A DNA stretch of 64,000 nt from Lepidodermella squamata (lineage: Eukaryota; Gastrotricha): contig JBLDXI010000013.1 in the NCBI GenBank assembly GCA_047495785.1, positions 2,542,001-2,606,000 on the forward strand. The letters are read 5' to 3'. Below, in pieces: positions 33,296-45,134 of this stretch. Numbering within the stretch: the stretch's first letter is position 1; each line of letters opens with the position of its first letter. The notes under the pieces are model-generated. The model ran no database searches and was not told the DNA's origin. It saw only the letters and a list, made by a program, of their open reading frames with translations. Made by a program: the position numbers and the translations under genes.

Positions 33296-34830
33296 ATGGC
33301 AACAGTTGCCACGGCAACGGCGAAAAATGGAGATGCGACAGCGACGTTGCCTGTAACTACTACCATCACAAAACATTCAGCCTCGAAAATTGCACACAGC
33401 GGCGACGCCAAATCGATTCGTGATCAGTTCAGTGATGAACAATTGGCTGAATTCCAAGAAGGTGTGACATCTAGGTTAAACTCGAATTTTTTTACAAAAT
33501 CTTATCTAATTATAACAGCTTTCGCCCTCTTCGATAAGGACGGTGATGGTAGGATAACAAGTCAAGAATTAGGCACAGTTATGCGGTCACTTGGTCAGAA
33601 TCCGACCGAGGCCGAGCTTCGCGATATGATCCACGAGGTCGATTGTGATGGTAACGGTACCGTTGATTTCGACGAGTTTCTCTTCATGCTGCAACGGAAG
33701 ATGAAGGATTCGGATACGGAGGAGGAACTTCGCCAGGCTTTTCGGGTATTCGATCGAGATGGCAACGGTTACATCAGCGCGACAGAGCTTCGGCATGTCA
33801 TGACAAATCTTGGCGAGAAGCTGACAGATGCCGAAGTCGATGAAATGATACACGAAGCCGATCTCGATGGTGATGGTATGGTCAACTATGAAGGTGAGAC
33901 CTTTAAAATCAGACATCCATACATTTTTCTGGCATTGGAGTTATCAAAACGCTCATTTTCAAGTCAAACGGTTGCGAATTGGGATCCCAACCTTAAAAAC
34001 GTTGTTAGACCCATAAATCCTTTAATATTCTGACCATGAAAATGGGCATATTATGGGCAAAGTAATTCATTCTAACATGAGACATTTCTTCGCTCGAATG
34101 ACCTTGAGCTTTGCGAAGTAATGAACCAAGTTCAACCTTGAAAACAGTGTGGAAAATCCAGACATCGATAATTATGAGATCTAAAGATCTCGCTAGCTCC
34201 TCAGCCTGCTATAGATTTCGAATATGAATAGAAGATTGTCAGTAAGGATTTCGCTCTCCTCGACCGACCCATAACTGAGCTTGGTTCCATCAATTTGGGA
34301 TCTCTGAAGCCAGGAACTGATTTTTAGCGCGCTCAGTGGAACCGAATCAGCTCAGGGGAACCGAATCCACAAAATCGCTAATGGCCGGACTGAACATTTT
34401 GAAGCACGCGATTGGGTAGATTTTCCAGCATTTTAGCATGTTATTTTTCGATAAGTGGGAAAATCTCCAAAAATGGTGCTCGGCCACGCGAATCGAATCC
34501 AGGAAATTCGGGAATTCCAAGAAATAACATGCTGAACTGCTGGAAAATCTGCCCAATCGCGTGCTACACAATTTTTTAGTCCGGCTAATAGCTATTTTGT
34601 GGATTCGGTGGTTCCATCAAGCTATATCGACAATTTTTGGGAGTTAGGTTTAGTATCCATTACTATAGTTTTCCACTATTATTGGGTGAATATATATTAT
34701 CCTTAAAGCTTAGGAAATATTAATTATGGAAATTCGGTTAAACTTTAGGGAATGATGTGCTTAAATTCTAAAAAATTTATAAAATTAATGCAATTTATTA
34801 GAATTCGTTCAACTGATGATGGCTCGATGA
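33296..34830 (+). CDS. calmodulin-like protein with N-terminal extension
   Basis: Three exons, 33296-33461, 33519-33893 and 34802-34830, have matching phases and give 189 aa. The body is calmodulin-like: [71 protein letters not shown], ending [10 protein letters not shown]. All four EF-hand loops keep canonical calcium ligands ([48 protein letters not shown]). About 40 extra Thr/Ala-rich residues precede the usual start. Several substitutions ([10 protein letters not shown], a Cys in loop 2) mark it as a diverged paralog and not the invariant calmodulin. The last exon is only 29 bp after a 908-bp intron that holds a transposable-element copy. It probably acts as a calcium sensor. Confidence 0.88.
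34357..34615. mobile_element. inverted-repeat element, family 2, copy B (in calmodulin-like intron)
   Basis: The left end GGAACCGAATCCACAAAAT and right end (reverse complement GGAACCACCGAATCCACAAA) pair over about 90 bp, through GCCGGACT, GCACGCGATTGGG and ATTTTCCAGCA. Copy A at 31197-31438 shares these ends and blocks. A partial second left end (GTGGAACCGAATC) lies just outside at 34336. No transposase is present. Confidence 0.75.
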
Positions 34831-36837
34831 TGCGATGATGTCGCGGTCGGTTCTTCCAGTCACTTGGCTGCTGTTGCTGCTGCTTCATTTTACTGTTGTT
34901 CGTTACTTCACAAAAATATTGCGAAAAAAAGTATGTAATATGAACATTTCAATTGCTATTGTTTATGATGTACATTTGATCGTTTTCATCTTGTTCTTTA
35001 TACTTCAACGCTGTTTGTCATATCAGTGAGCGAAAAAAATCAAAAGAAAAACCAAACGCGCAGGATTCGTGTCGAAAATGGCAACTTTTTTTGAAAAAAA
35101 AAACGCAATAAGTATCTCAAGAATATAGAGCTTTTTTAGATGCAAGACTATCTGTTTTTTATAGAATAGGTGGCTAAAATCGTTAGAAGCGTTCTCTTGA
35201 ACACCTCTTGCCATTTAACCGCGTTATTGCTGATTTGCGGGCATATCCTCAGTTCTATTAGGTTTTAGAAGTTCATATACTTATGTAGAGCCTTGAATGA
35301 CTGAAGCAATAAAAAGCGCAGGAATTAGTTTTTTAATATCATCTCGCTTCCTTTCTTTTCATACTACACGTCATCTTTCATTCTCTATAGCGGAGAACTG
35401 CGCGTTTGGAAAAAAAATGGATGCGAAACTCTGAAATCGTCAAGCAGATTTTTACGGCTATTATAGGCTGATATTGAAAAGGTCGCTTATATATGCGAGT
35501 ATTCACTTGAATGCATCGCGAAAAATTAAGCTCATCCTCTCGACTTTATGACTGTTGACTTGATTGTGGTTTTTACGTTCAACTGGAGATTGAAATTGAT
35601 ATAGCCGAAAAATCTCGTCATGCACTATGTGGGATGAAATTTTGATGCAATGACCTGATTATACTACTGGAAAATGCAAATAACTTATAAATACGTCTAT
35701 TGTATGAAAGCATAATGATGATGTTTCGATACGAAATATACGAATAAAACACTCCGAGATTCTAAAATGATTGTTCTCACTGCGCAATTTGACCGGTCAC
35801 CTTAAAATTGCGCGCGCGCACACACCGCTCGTTTGGCACGTGCAAAGGGTCAATAATGCCGCTAATTAACTGGCATAAAGCACAAAGCCCTCGAGATGCG
35901 TGACCCGCTGGCCAAAAAGGTTTCATTTTTCACTTGGTACCTACTACTTGGCAATTGACAGACAGGAAGCACACTCGAGTTCAAAAGATCTCCTCGAGAT
36001 AAAATTTCGTCCCAACGTTTTTACTTTACAAGTAACACCAAGTATAACAATTCATTACACAAGTAGCTACGCATAGAACGAACTCCTTGAGATGGAATGC
36101 ACAGGTGACAAGAAGCGACGTGCCGTTTGAATGCCGAGTTTAAAGATCAAAGAAATCGCGATGAGAAAAAATTTAAATTAATATGAAATAAAGAATTTTT
36201 CCGAAAGAATTCGCTTCTCAAACTGATCTTCAAACGACACAGCCGTCTCGCGCAACTGGAATAGCTTTCGTAAGAAATGACGCATGCATAGCGCGATTGA
36301 GCATAAAGAAATTCTATCGACTATCATCAAATTTTTTCATCAATTTTTTTTCATCATTTTTTTCGTTCACAAGAAAGGCACGAAACATTATTTTTACCGC
36401 AGTTTTATCAATCATAATATATTATTTAAAGAACTCTGAAATTAATTTCAACACGTATTTATAAAGCAACGAAAGAGTATGAAAAACGAAACATCGATAG
36501 GTATAGCAATCGCGCTTGGAGAGCCACGACAAAATCGAGGAGAGAAAGAGGCAAATCCGAGAGAGAAAAGACTGTCACAATCACACCTCATCACTCAAAA
36601 TTCCAAACTCAGCAGGTGTCCAAGCCGCCAAAACCTTTGTCGCTTTTCACATTCACTCAAGACCTGGGTTTTTCTGACACATAAGAAAAGAATTTTTGAT
36701 TATTCTTTACGTAGTTCTTCAGAGCGAAACAAATGTAAAAAGTAGTATTTTTTCATGTTTTATACAATATGTGAATGAGCATCATCATGACTTGATAATT
36801 TTGAATCTGAAGGCTGTTGTATATCAACTACTTGGCT
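34831..36837. other. 3' flank of calmodulin-like gene and intergenic, no gene seen
   Basis: A short frame with a hydrophobic start right after the calmodulin-like stop (34835 onward) overlaps what should be the 3' UTR and is not credible. The rest is AT-rich with no recognised exon. Confidence 0.4.
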
Positions 36838-38868
36838 TTATTGGCGTTGCAGATGAATCCAGAACGACACCCCAGGGTTCACGACGTTGGGCGATTGGCA
36901 GGCGTCAGCTTTCAGCGTGCAGCGCTTTTCACTCCTACGCAAAAAAATAATTTACGCATATAAATTCATTTTCAATTTTTTACCTGATGTAAGAGAACCC
37001 TCGGCACCGTTCGTCGTGGTGGCACTTTCCTGCGCATTCAGCCTCGCTTCCGTACACTTCATCGAGATACCGGCCGCCGCGGCAGTTGCCGTTCAGCTTG
37101 TGGAAGTACATCAAAATGTCCTGGTCCACCATTTGGTCGTTGAGTTCGCCGCCCATCGGCGCGTGGTCGATGTGGTCTGACGGGCTGAGGTCGATCATCG
37201 ATGGCGAGACAGTCTCAGGCACACCAGCCGCTTGCCAGCCGCCAATGTTCGGAGGCGCCGCACCGCCAGCTGTTCCGTCCTCGGCGAGTTTCTTGAAGAT
37301 CTGCCAGCCTCCGCAGTCGAACGACGTGATGAGTTTGCACGAACCGGAGCGGAATGAAACGCCGACGCAGAAGGTCTCGCGTTCCAGGCACATTTGCTTG
37401 CACTGTTCGGCCGACGTGGCGCCGTACTCTTCGGCGAATTTGATGCAGCGAACGGCGCGCATCTCGCGGAACAAGTCCTCTGATGAAAGAGACGGCGACA
37501 AAGCGTGAATAACATGGCCAGAATTTGATGATGATGATGAAGATGATGATGATACCGAGGCAAAAGATGAAGAAGATGTGGGGCTCAGCTGGTCGTCTTT
37601 ATTGTTGTTGTTAGTAGAAAATGACAAAAAATACGGGTGTTTGGCGTGATATATAATTCGAAAAAGCATTATTTGCGTTAATCTTGGTTAAACAAGCGCT
37701 ATTAGTAAAAATTTCAACAAAAAAATATTTCCTTAAAAGCGGGGCCGGCAAAAAAATCCGAACAAATAGAAATAATGCATACTTTTGCGGACGAAGGTCC
37801 ACATTGGGTGATGGCCTGAAAGTTCGCACTCCTTCGACTTGAGGTAGCACTGGTACGGGTCCTTTGTCGCGATCGAATAGCCGATACAGTCCGGAGCGTC
37901 GAGGCAAGCCCTTGAGCATTGATCATGGCCACGCATTTCATTCGAAATCACGCCGCCCTTACAGTGCTGCTGAGTGTCCTGGAAATGCTCGTCTGAAAAA
38001 AATATCGTTCAAAAAAGCCGCCTTAATTTTTCATATTTTTCTTACCTAATTTAGGCGAAGATCCATAGCTTCCAACAGCATCAGCTGCTACGACAGGGGA
38101 AGCAGCCGCTGATTCGTAGCCAGCCGATTCAGAGGCAGCGGCGCCTTCGGGCAGTACCTCGCCGTTGTCTGTCTTCTCGTAGAAAACCCAGACAGTCGGC
38201 GGCTTTTTCGAGCAGCCAGCCTCCTTCAAGATGCACTGCTGATCGCCAGTGATCAAGCGGATGAAACCGATGCATTTGTCCTGTCGAAGGCATTGGGCCG
38301 CGCACTCGCTGAGAGACCACGGCTCGCCATTGCCCATGTTCTTGCCAGCGCAGTGGAAATCGCGTTTCGTGAACGAGTTACCCATATTGCCAGGTGGGCC
38401 GTTCACAATGTCATCTCCGCCGGCTGAATGCGTATCGTAGCCATGATCAGCGGCCGGCGAGTGGCCGGGATCGGCGTTCCAATCGCTGTTGCCACCTGCC
38501 TGGTGAGACATGCCGCCAGAGCCGCCAGATCCAGCTAATATAGATTGGGGAAATTTGATAAGAAGGATGAAATGATCTCTATACTTACGTTTCCTGTAGA
38601 ACCGCCATAGTTCTGATGTCGCGAGTTCGCAGCTTTTGCCTTTTAGAATGCAGGTGAAGTTGTCCTTCATGTTGAAAACGTAGCCGGCGCAGTCTTCCCG
38701 AACGTCGCAGTACGCCGAGCACTGCGCGTGGTCCCACTGCATCAAATCGGTGACACCCTCGCCCTTGCAGTGCATGCCGGTATTTTCGTACTCGCGTTGA
38801 GCTAGCGCGAGGCCAGCGAAAACGGCCGCTGCTACAACAGCCGTCGACCAGGCTCGTTGACGAGACAT
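36838..38868 (-). CDS. secreted multi-PAN/apple-like domain protein
   Basis: The start ATG is at 38868, with signal peptide (MSRQRAWSTAVVAAAVFAGLALA). There are about five exons: 38868-about 38590, about 38534-38047, about 37990-37782, about 37479-36983 and about 36928-36838. Each exon carries one or more Cys-rich modules with a shared plan: HCKGEGV...CSAYCDVREDCAGYVF...CILK; HCAGKNM...CAAQCLRQDKCIGF...CILK; HCKGGV...CSRACLDAPDCIGYS...CYLK; RCIKFAEE...CKQMCLERETFC; NCRGGRY...CAGKCHHDERCRGFSY. The plan matches PAN/apple domains, which bind proteins or sugars outside the cell. The linker between modules 1 and 2 is Gly/Ser-rich. The stop TAA overlaps an AATAAA hexamer. The gene's name and binding partner are unknown. 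Confidence 0.75.
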
Positions 38869-41800
38869 AGCGCCAAGACCTCGCGGTGCAACTAAATCGT
38901 TTTATATCGAAAATCTAAGACCTAGCAGAAAACAGCGGAATTTCGATGTTATATAGTCGCAGGAAGATGAACTTGAGAAATCGTTCGATTTGAGGTAACG
39001 AAAACAACAATAATAGCTTAAACTTTGAGAACCTTTTTGTTGTTATTGTTGCGTGGGCGGTTCCTGTTTTAGAGGCGCGGACGGCCGGCGACGCTTCACC
39101 TTAATGCCAGCGACTAAATATTAATAGCACGAAGAATAATAAAACACGTTTTTGCTCGAGATGGGTAATATAATTGCGTTATATAAGCGCGATGTATGAA
39201 CTTGAGCGTTGAGCTTTTCCGGCTTCTTCGTTTTCGGGACGCGCGGCCAATTATAGCGAAGACCAAAGACGAGCGCGTCGCCTCAGCCCAGATCATTATT
39301 CTAAAGAATGAATGAATCTACAATGAGGTGACAGGGGTCGTTTACGCCCGTCTTAATACAGGCACCTTGGCTGTTGATATTATGGTTATTAATATTACTA
39401 TTACTATTGAAACGTGGCCATGATTCGGCCAATAAGTAGTAGTGGCGGGCGAGTTGGCCTCGGCGTGTGTCGCGTGTCCCGATTTATCCTCAGGCGCCTG
39501 TGAACCCTCTACCGGCTAACCAGCTGTTTATTGACTTTTGAGTACGCGAGTCTCGTCGCCTGAATATAACGACGGGCGCGACTCGGCACCGGGTTTGCTT
39601 TGAAACATCACGCCGCCCGCAAACAAGTCGCGTAGTGTAAAAACACGGCGGAATAGCGAATTAGCGAACGAAAGGAATGAAACAAACAGTAATAAGTACC
39701 ACAGTTCGATGTCGAGACGAAATAGAGATAGAGATAGCAGATGAATGATGACCTGCCGGTCGAATTACGATTGCGCGTGTTCGTCGCGGCTTTGTGTAAT
39801 AAACGACAAATACCTAACTAGCCTGCCTACAATAAAGCTGACCCTGTGCGAGAAAACTTCCTGCTTTCATGAGCGCACACAGGTCATTAGTTTTGCCCTT
39901 TTGCAGTTATTCCACAGCACAGACAGACGGACGGACCGACGGAACAGTGTATCATCAAGTCACGCAACTGATGGATCATGCCAACACTCTAATTGCATGT
40001 ATATTACAACAATAAAAGGTGTTATCACTTATACTCGGGTTCACCAGGCAGCAATAAAGAAGAAGACGGCTCCAGGTGTTCTAGGGCCTTTTTATTATAC
40101 CTACACTGTACCCAGCGCGGCAATAGCAATAATAGTAATAACAATAGTAATAAGAAATTGAAAAATCAGCCGAAGATCGGCTATCAACGACAAAGTTTTC
40201 GCGAAAATGGTGATCACGCGCGTGAAGAAAAATGTCCAACTAAAAACAAGTGTGAAAACAAGGTATTTATATAGTATAATGAGAAAAAAGATTGCAAAAT
40301 GCCTTGGGCTATATCAGCCGCTAATAGGAGATGGTGTTGAGAGGGGTCAGAAACGTGTGCGTTTAGCGCGACAAAAACACGTCGTCAAGTTTTTAACTTT
40401 TTGCGATAAAACAAAACGCGCATTTGTTTCAGCGCACGTCTGCTGCTTTTTGCGACCTGCGCGCGCGCGCGCGCGTTTGTAATAATGAGCGCAAAACATA
40501 TGCGACACTTTTGGTGTCAAATGACGAGTAATTTCTTCTTCTTCTTCTTGTTTCTTATGACATGTGTGCGCTGGCGATGATGATGGCGGTGGTGAAGAGC
40601 CGTGATGGTGGTGCTGGAAGACGACACGGTTTTGCCTGAGACGCCTTCGGGCTGTTTGCGAACGGTGCCGCTAAAAAGGCGCAAAAATTCGTGTTTTTAG
40701 ACGCGGCGGCGGCTCCAGAGCGCGTTATTTGTATAGTTGTCTCTATTTCTCGATTTTTGCTTGCCTAAAGCCCGCCATTATTTTTAGCGCGCGGAATTTC
40801 AAGAAAGTGGCGCCGGAGCGACACTCGCAGCAACACAAAGCAGGTGACAAATGAAGCGCATTATCATTATTACCATTGCTTGTTGTTATTTTAGCCGTCC
40901 GTGTCCGCTTTGTGTTGACAAGTATACTTGTATAACAACACCTCGGATGAGTTGTCAGCAGCATGTATGTGCGAGGTATTGTTGATGATAAAAGTTGATG
41001 TCTCGTTATTTATTATTGTTTTATTATCAGTCGGCGATATTCTTCTTCGCCCGCGCCGTGAAACTTGACTCGAAGTTATAGGTATAAGTTATAAGCTTAC
41101 AGCTTGTTTGCCCGCTCATCATGTCATCGGCATCAGGAGCATCAGGATGCTTGAGTGTAAACAAGGCGATTTATGATGATGATGACAGTGATGACATGTA
41201 GTCGCTTGCAATGCGTGTATCTCCTGAAAAGCCCGAGCGGAAGCGTATGAGAAACTATTATTAGTTCAATTATTATAACCATGGAAAAATATGACAATGT
41301 TATGATCTGCTCCGTTGAACATCCACAGTTGTTTGAAACAAAAATGGGCTTCGAAAATCGAGTAAAAAAATGAAATATAAAAACAGCTTTATTCAGTTGA
41401 CTACAACATCCTAAAACACGCGTACCCCAATAGTGGTAAAACAGGTATGGTATAATATTAAATAAAAGTCACGTTGAATTGAGACTTAAGCTGCTGAAGC
41501 TGGCCTACGTTCTCAGGTGTCATTTGGTGATAGCTTGTTATTTCATAAGTATTGACGGTAGACGGAGCCATTATAATCATCGTAAAAGAGCGAGGAACTC
41601 AACACCGAAATCGCCTCGATTTCCACCATTAGTCGACGTCCTAAACTGTTATAATAATAAGTGCTCAAGAATCATGAGCCGGCTTAAAAACCACGCTTTT
41701 TGCTCATGTTCGAGCAACAACCTCGAGCAAAATTAGACGAGAGATGAGTCATACTTTTTGTCACCGAACTTTTTTTTTGGCGCCTGATTTTATATCAGAA

Positions 41801-42818
41801 TCGGATTCAGCACGTCGAATTAGAGTACCCCTGCCAAACCATTTTGCTTGAAAGTTTAAATTTTGATCTCAACTGAGCAAAAGGTAAATCAACTACATGT
41901 TGACCTGATTCATATTAAACAATTTTTTATTTGGAGTTTGCGGCGCACCCGTTCACTCATTATTTTCCGCTCAAAAATCAAAGAGTTGCCCATGAGATGG
42001 CGCATCTTTTGACACCCAAACTGCCCCACCTCCGACTCACTACCAGGTACTGCTTTCCTAGAGTATGGACATCAGCTCACGTGAGTATTTTTCAAAATTG
42101 ATTGCGGCATCATATTCCCCGAACTCCATTTCATATGTCCGTAATAAACAATGTATGGGTTCGAATTTATTTTGAAATTTATCGATTATGTATTGGCTTA
42201 CACGGCAGCGAGGGCCATTTTTTAAACTGCTCTACAGCTTCGGAATCCATTCTTTCGGGCCACTTGAAACATGACAATCGCCAAATTTCTGGTTCGTATC
42301 GCTGACTTGGAGAATGCCTTGGGAGAATGGGTTGGACAAGCTAAAGATATGGCACTCCAACCTATATATTTAATTTCCCATAAATAAACTTCTAAGTGGC
42401 CCTCCAACTTCCAAGGAGCGTCAAAATGTTAAACACGCGAAGACCTGGCGCTCCGACAACTCGTGGAGATCGTAAAACACGTGCCTCTTCTGGTATTTAA
42501 AAAAATCTAACATAGTCCAAAAGGTCGCTGCTAAATGTTTTATGACTCATGTGTCTATTCTGAGGAGTTGCAGCCTAAGCAGTTGCCAAATAAAATTGCA
42601 TCATCCAGCCGTCGCCATCTTTAACAACTAAAACCGCCGTCAAATGCGTTTTTGGCTCACGATTCTTTTAAACAACTGCAAGCACTTTTATCATCAAATT
42701 TTCTTTAGGGAAAAATCATTTTGGCTTAAAACGCCTATAAGCCCGTGAATGCAACTTAATTGCCTACAAGTTCAACAAGTGACGCGTAACAAAACAGAAA
42801 TCGATCAAAACATTGAAA
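38869..42818. other. long non-coding region, no gene seen
   Basis: About 3.9 kb has no recognised exon. It contains AATAAT/TTATTA runs, a (GC)n run at about 40459-40476, CTT repeats near 40534-40550, ATGATG runs near 41176-41200, and clusters of CGCG. Short open frames start with non-ATG codons or cross low-complexity sequence. It may hold regulatory DNA for flanking genes, but nothing specific is visible. Confidence 0.4.
40459..40476. repeat. (GC)n dinucleotide run
   Basis: An alternating GC tract of about 18 bp (Z-DNA-prone) lies in the long intergenic region. Confidence 0.8.
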
Positions 42819-43526
42819 ATGGCTTCAAGATATTCAGACAGGTAACTCGTGAATTAATTTCTTATTTTCCATACTAATTCCAAACTATTCTTATACAGAG
42901 ATGACTTCGATCAAAATGATATCAACTACATGAATGTCTCGCTTGATGGCTCCAGAGATATGGCTGTCATCTCTGCTTTTGCTTTTGAGGACGAATCGAC
43001 CGCACCTATCGCTCGAATCGAAAATCCTGTTTCAGCCGAATTTATGGGAACAGATCTGAAAAGCACACTCGAACGAGGAAAAAATCGCCCGTTCAAAGAC
43101 GTTCAACTCGAGGTTGGCTTTCACAAAGAGCGACGATTTTCCGAGACGATGCCAGATCACGACTTTGACCGTGAAGTCGAAAAAATCAGGCTTCGACGCC
43201 AATCGAAGAATTCGGCTGACGATGTTCCAAAACGCAGCGTTGCTCTTTGGCCAAGCCAGCTTACTAAGGACAAGCCGAAAAATACGACACCTGTTGAGCG
43301 TATCGCTACTCCCAGCAGGATCTCTCGCGGGAAAAAGATCAGTCAAGCAGATGTGATGTTTCTACCCTATCAAACGGTCGATGCTCACCAGAAAGTTGTT
43401 AGGCCGCCTCCGGTTTATCACCGCGCCTATTCTGATGAATCTGGACTGGGTTCATGGCTTGTTTCCTCACTCAGGTCATTTTTCTCTTCGGCTGATTCTG
43501 GCATCGAAACTGATTCCCATAAATAG
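42819..43526 (+). CDS. unrecognised basic protein, probably disordered
   Basis: Exon 42819-42841 (MASRYSD) joins in phase to 42899-43526 (RDDFDQNDINYMNVS...), giving 216 aa. The protein is hydrophilic, with basic/Ser-rich and Pro stretches (KKISQADVMFLPYQTV, VVRPPPVYHRAY). It ends in an Arg/Ser/Phe segment and an acidic SADSGIETDSHK tail. There is no signal peptide, transmembrane helix or known domain that I can see. AATAAA at 43601-43606 gives a plausible 3' end. A short, unusual first exon and good splice sites support it as real. Function unknown. Confidence 0.6.
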
Positions 43527-44305
43527 AATTATCCACCTCAACGCAATTTATTTGCTTCAATTTCCGCCTCAATTATTATCATTCCCATTACTTGATGCGA
43601 AATAAAATACGGTCTTTGCACTCATGTGGTTCAGGTTCAATTTACACGACTACTGATGATTGTACTGGTGATGCATGAATGGAGAAGATAAGCTATCACA
43701 GGCGGCAAGCCACCAACGTAACTGCCCTTAATGTCCCCAGCGGATGTTTGCATGATATAGTTATTCATAAGATAGAGATCTAGCGATGCTGGCCAATATT
43801 CTAGAAATGAAAACTTAGTAATCCGGATTTAAAATTGTTTTCGACTCCCGCTGAACGATCAAATTGACAATTAATATGCCGTAGATAAGATCTTCGCACC
43901 CATTAGCACTAGCTATGATGGAACACAACTAAAGCAGCTTTTCATTTCGGGATATATTTTTTATTAATCATTCGATAAATAATTTCAAGTAAACTCTGCC
44001 AACTTGAACCGATATGTTTTAAAAATTAAGAAGCATGATCCAGCCTTCATTTATTTACAAGGTTTATTTACCAAATGTCAAGGTAAAAGAGGATCAAATC
44101 GCAAATTTTCTATTCAAGAGAGCTGTTTGCATTTTCGCAATCAAAATACGTATCATCAGACCATGTTGCCATTCTGGGATAACAATTTACACCGAAACGT
44201 TGACGTAGTTTTATTAACACCACAACGTAAAGAGTGAAAAGTAGTTGACAGGAAATAACAATATAGCAAAATCCGTCATTTTTAGTTTTGGAAATGGAGC
44301 GATTC
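43527..44305. other. intergenic between convergent genes
   Basis: This is the 3' flanks of the unrecognised plus gene and of TMBIM6. There is no convincing exon. Confidence 0.4.
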
Positions 44306-45134
44306 CTAATCTGAACGCCTGCGGCGACGGTTGTTATTTTCTTGCTCTTCACGGCGCATCAGGAGAACCAAAATGCGACGGAAAACGCCCATGGCGTCAA
44401 TGAACAAGTCGAGAGCATGTCTAAAAACATTGAAACATAAGTTTTAAACATTTCAACTTGACTCTGAACTTACGCAACAAAATCAGTGTCGCCGAGTTTG
44501 CGCTTCTCGACGATGGCTTGTGTATCATAGATAATGAATCCGCAGAAAATCGCCAGACCAATGTAGAGTTCCAGGGTGAAAAAAACGGTTGAGCGGAAAA
44601 AGATATTGGCCAAGCTTCCGATAGCAAGATAGAAAAGACCAGACATGCAAATGCCGCCGAGGTGCAAGTATGAACCTGGGGCTGAAAACAAAGCAGCGGC
44701 GGTGAAACCGGCGAAAACAATAGCAGTTAGGGCAACTGCTGTGATTATCAGCGAAGGCTTGATGGCGACAGCAATCGTAAGGAGAGGTCCCAAGCTGAGA
44801 CCGCTGCAAAACCCAGCTCCAAGGAGAATAAAAATGCGTTTCCTGATGGTATCGACTGCGTGAGGAATGCTAAGGAGCCATAGAACCAGAACCAAGTCGA
44901 CCAGTCCGGCGCCAAACGCCATACCCATCGAAAAGTTCTTCGTTAGAGACAGGCATCCTCCCAATGAGGCTGCCCCAAGAGCCATTGTCAAGGTAGCATA
45001 TACATTACGAAGATGGCTTTGCACCGTCTTCGCTCTAGGAAAGAATAAATGCTCATTGATTATTCCATGAAAATACTTAAATCCGCGACTTACGTGTATT
45101 CTTCAGGCATTCTGAAGGTCCGTTGGTAATCCAT
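44306..45134 (-). CDS. TMBIM6: Bax inhibitor-1 (TMBIM6)
   Basis: Three exons: 45134-45094, 45034-44474 and 44420-44306, with matching phases. They give 238 aa, the usual length of the family (human 237). The start MDYQRTFRMPEEYT is short and hydrophilic. Then HLRNVYATLTM aligns with HLKNVYASFAL of human BI-1. Six to seven hydrophobic helices follow, with the conserved loop FCGFIIYDTQAIVEKRKLGD (human CGFVLFDTQLIIEKAEHGD) and a C-terminal HALDLFIDAMGVFRRILVLL. BI-1 sits in the ER membrane and reduces ER calcium load and stress-induced death. The basic tail (EENNNRRRRRSD-like) matches the family. The short intergenic region toward 46170 may be a shared promoter with PCYT2. Confidence 0.93.

Noticed and set aside
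34835-35029. Short frame with hydrophobic start after the calmodulin-like stop
   Set aside because: It lies in the likely 3' UTR, with Leu from a TGC/CTG repeat. No further gene structure.
37086-37508. Plus-strand frame antisense to the multi-PAN gene
   Set aside because: It is a shadow of the minus-strand exon, which contains the Cys-rich modules and proper splice sites.
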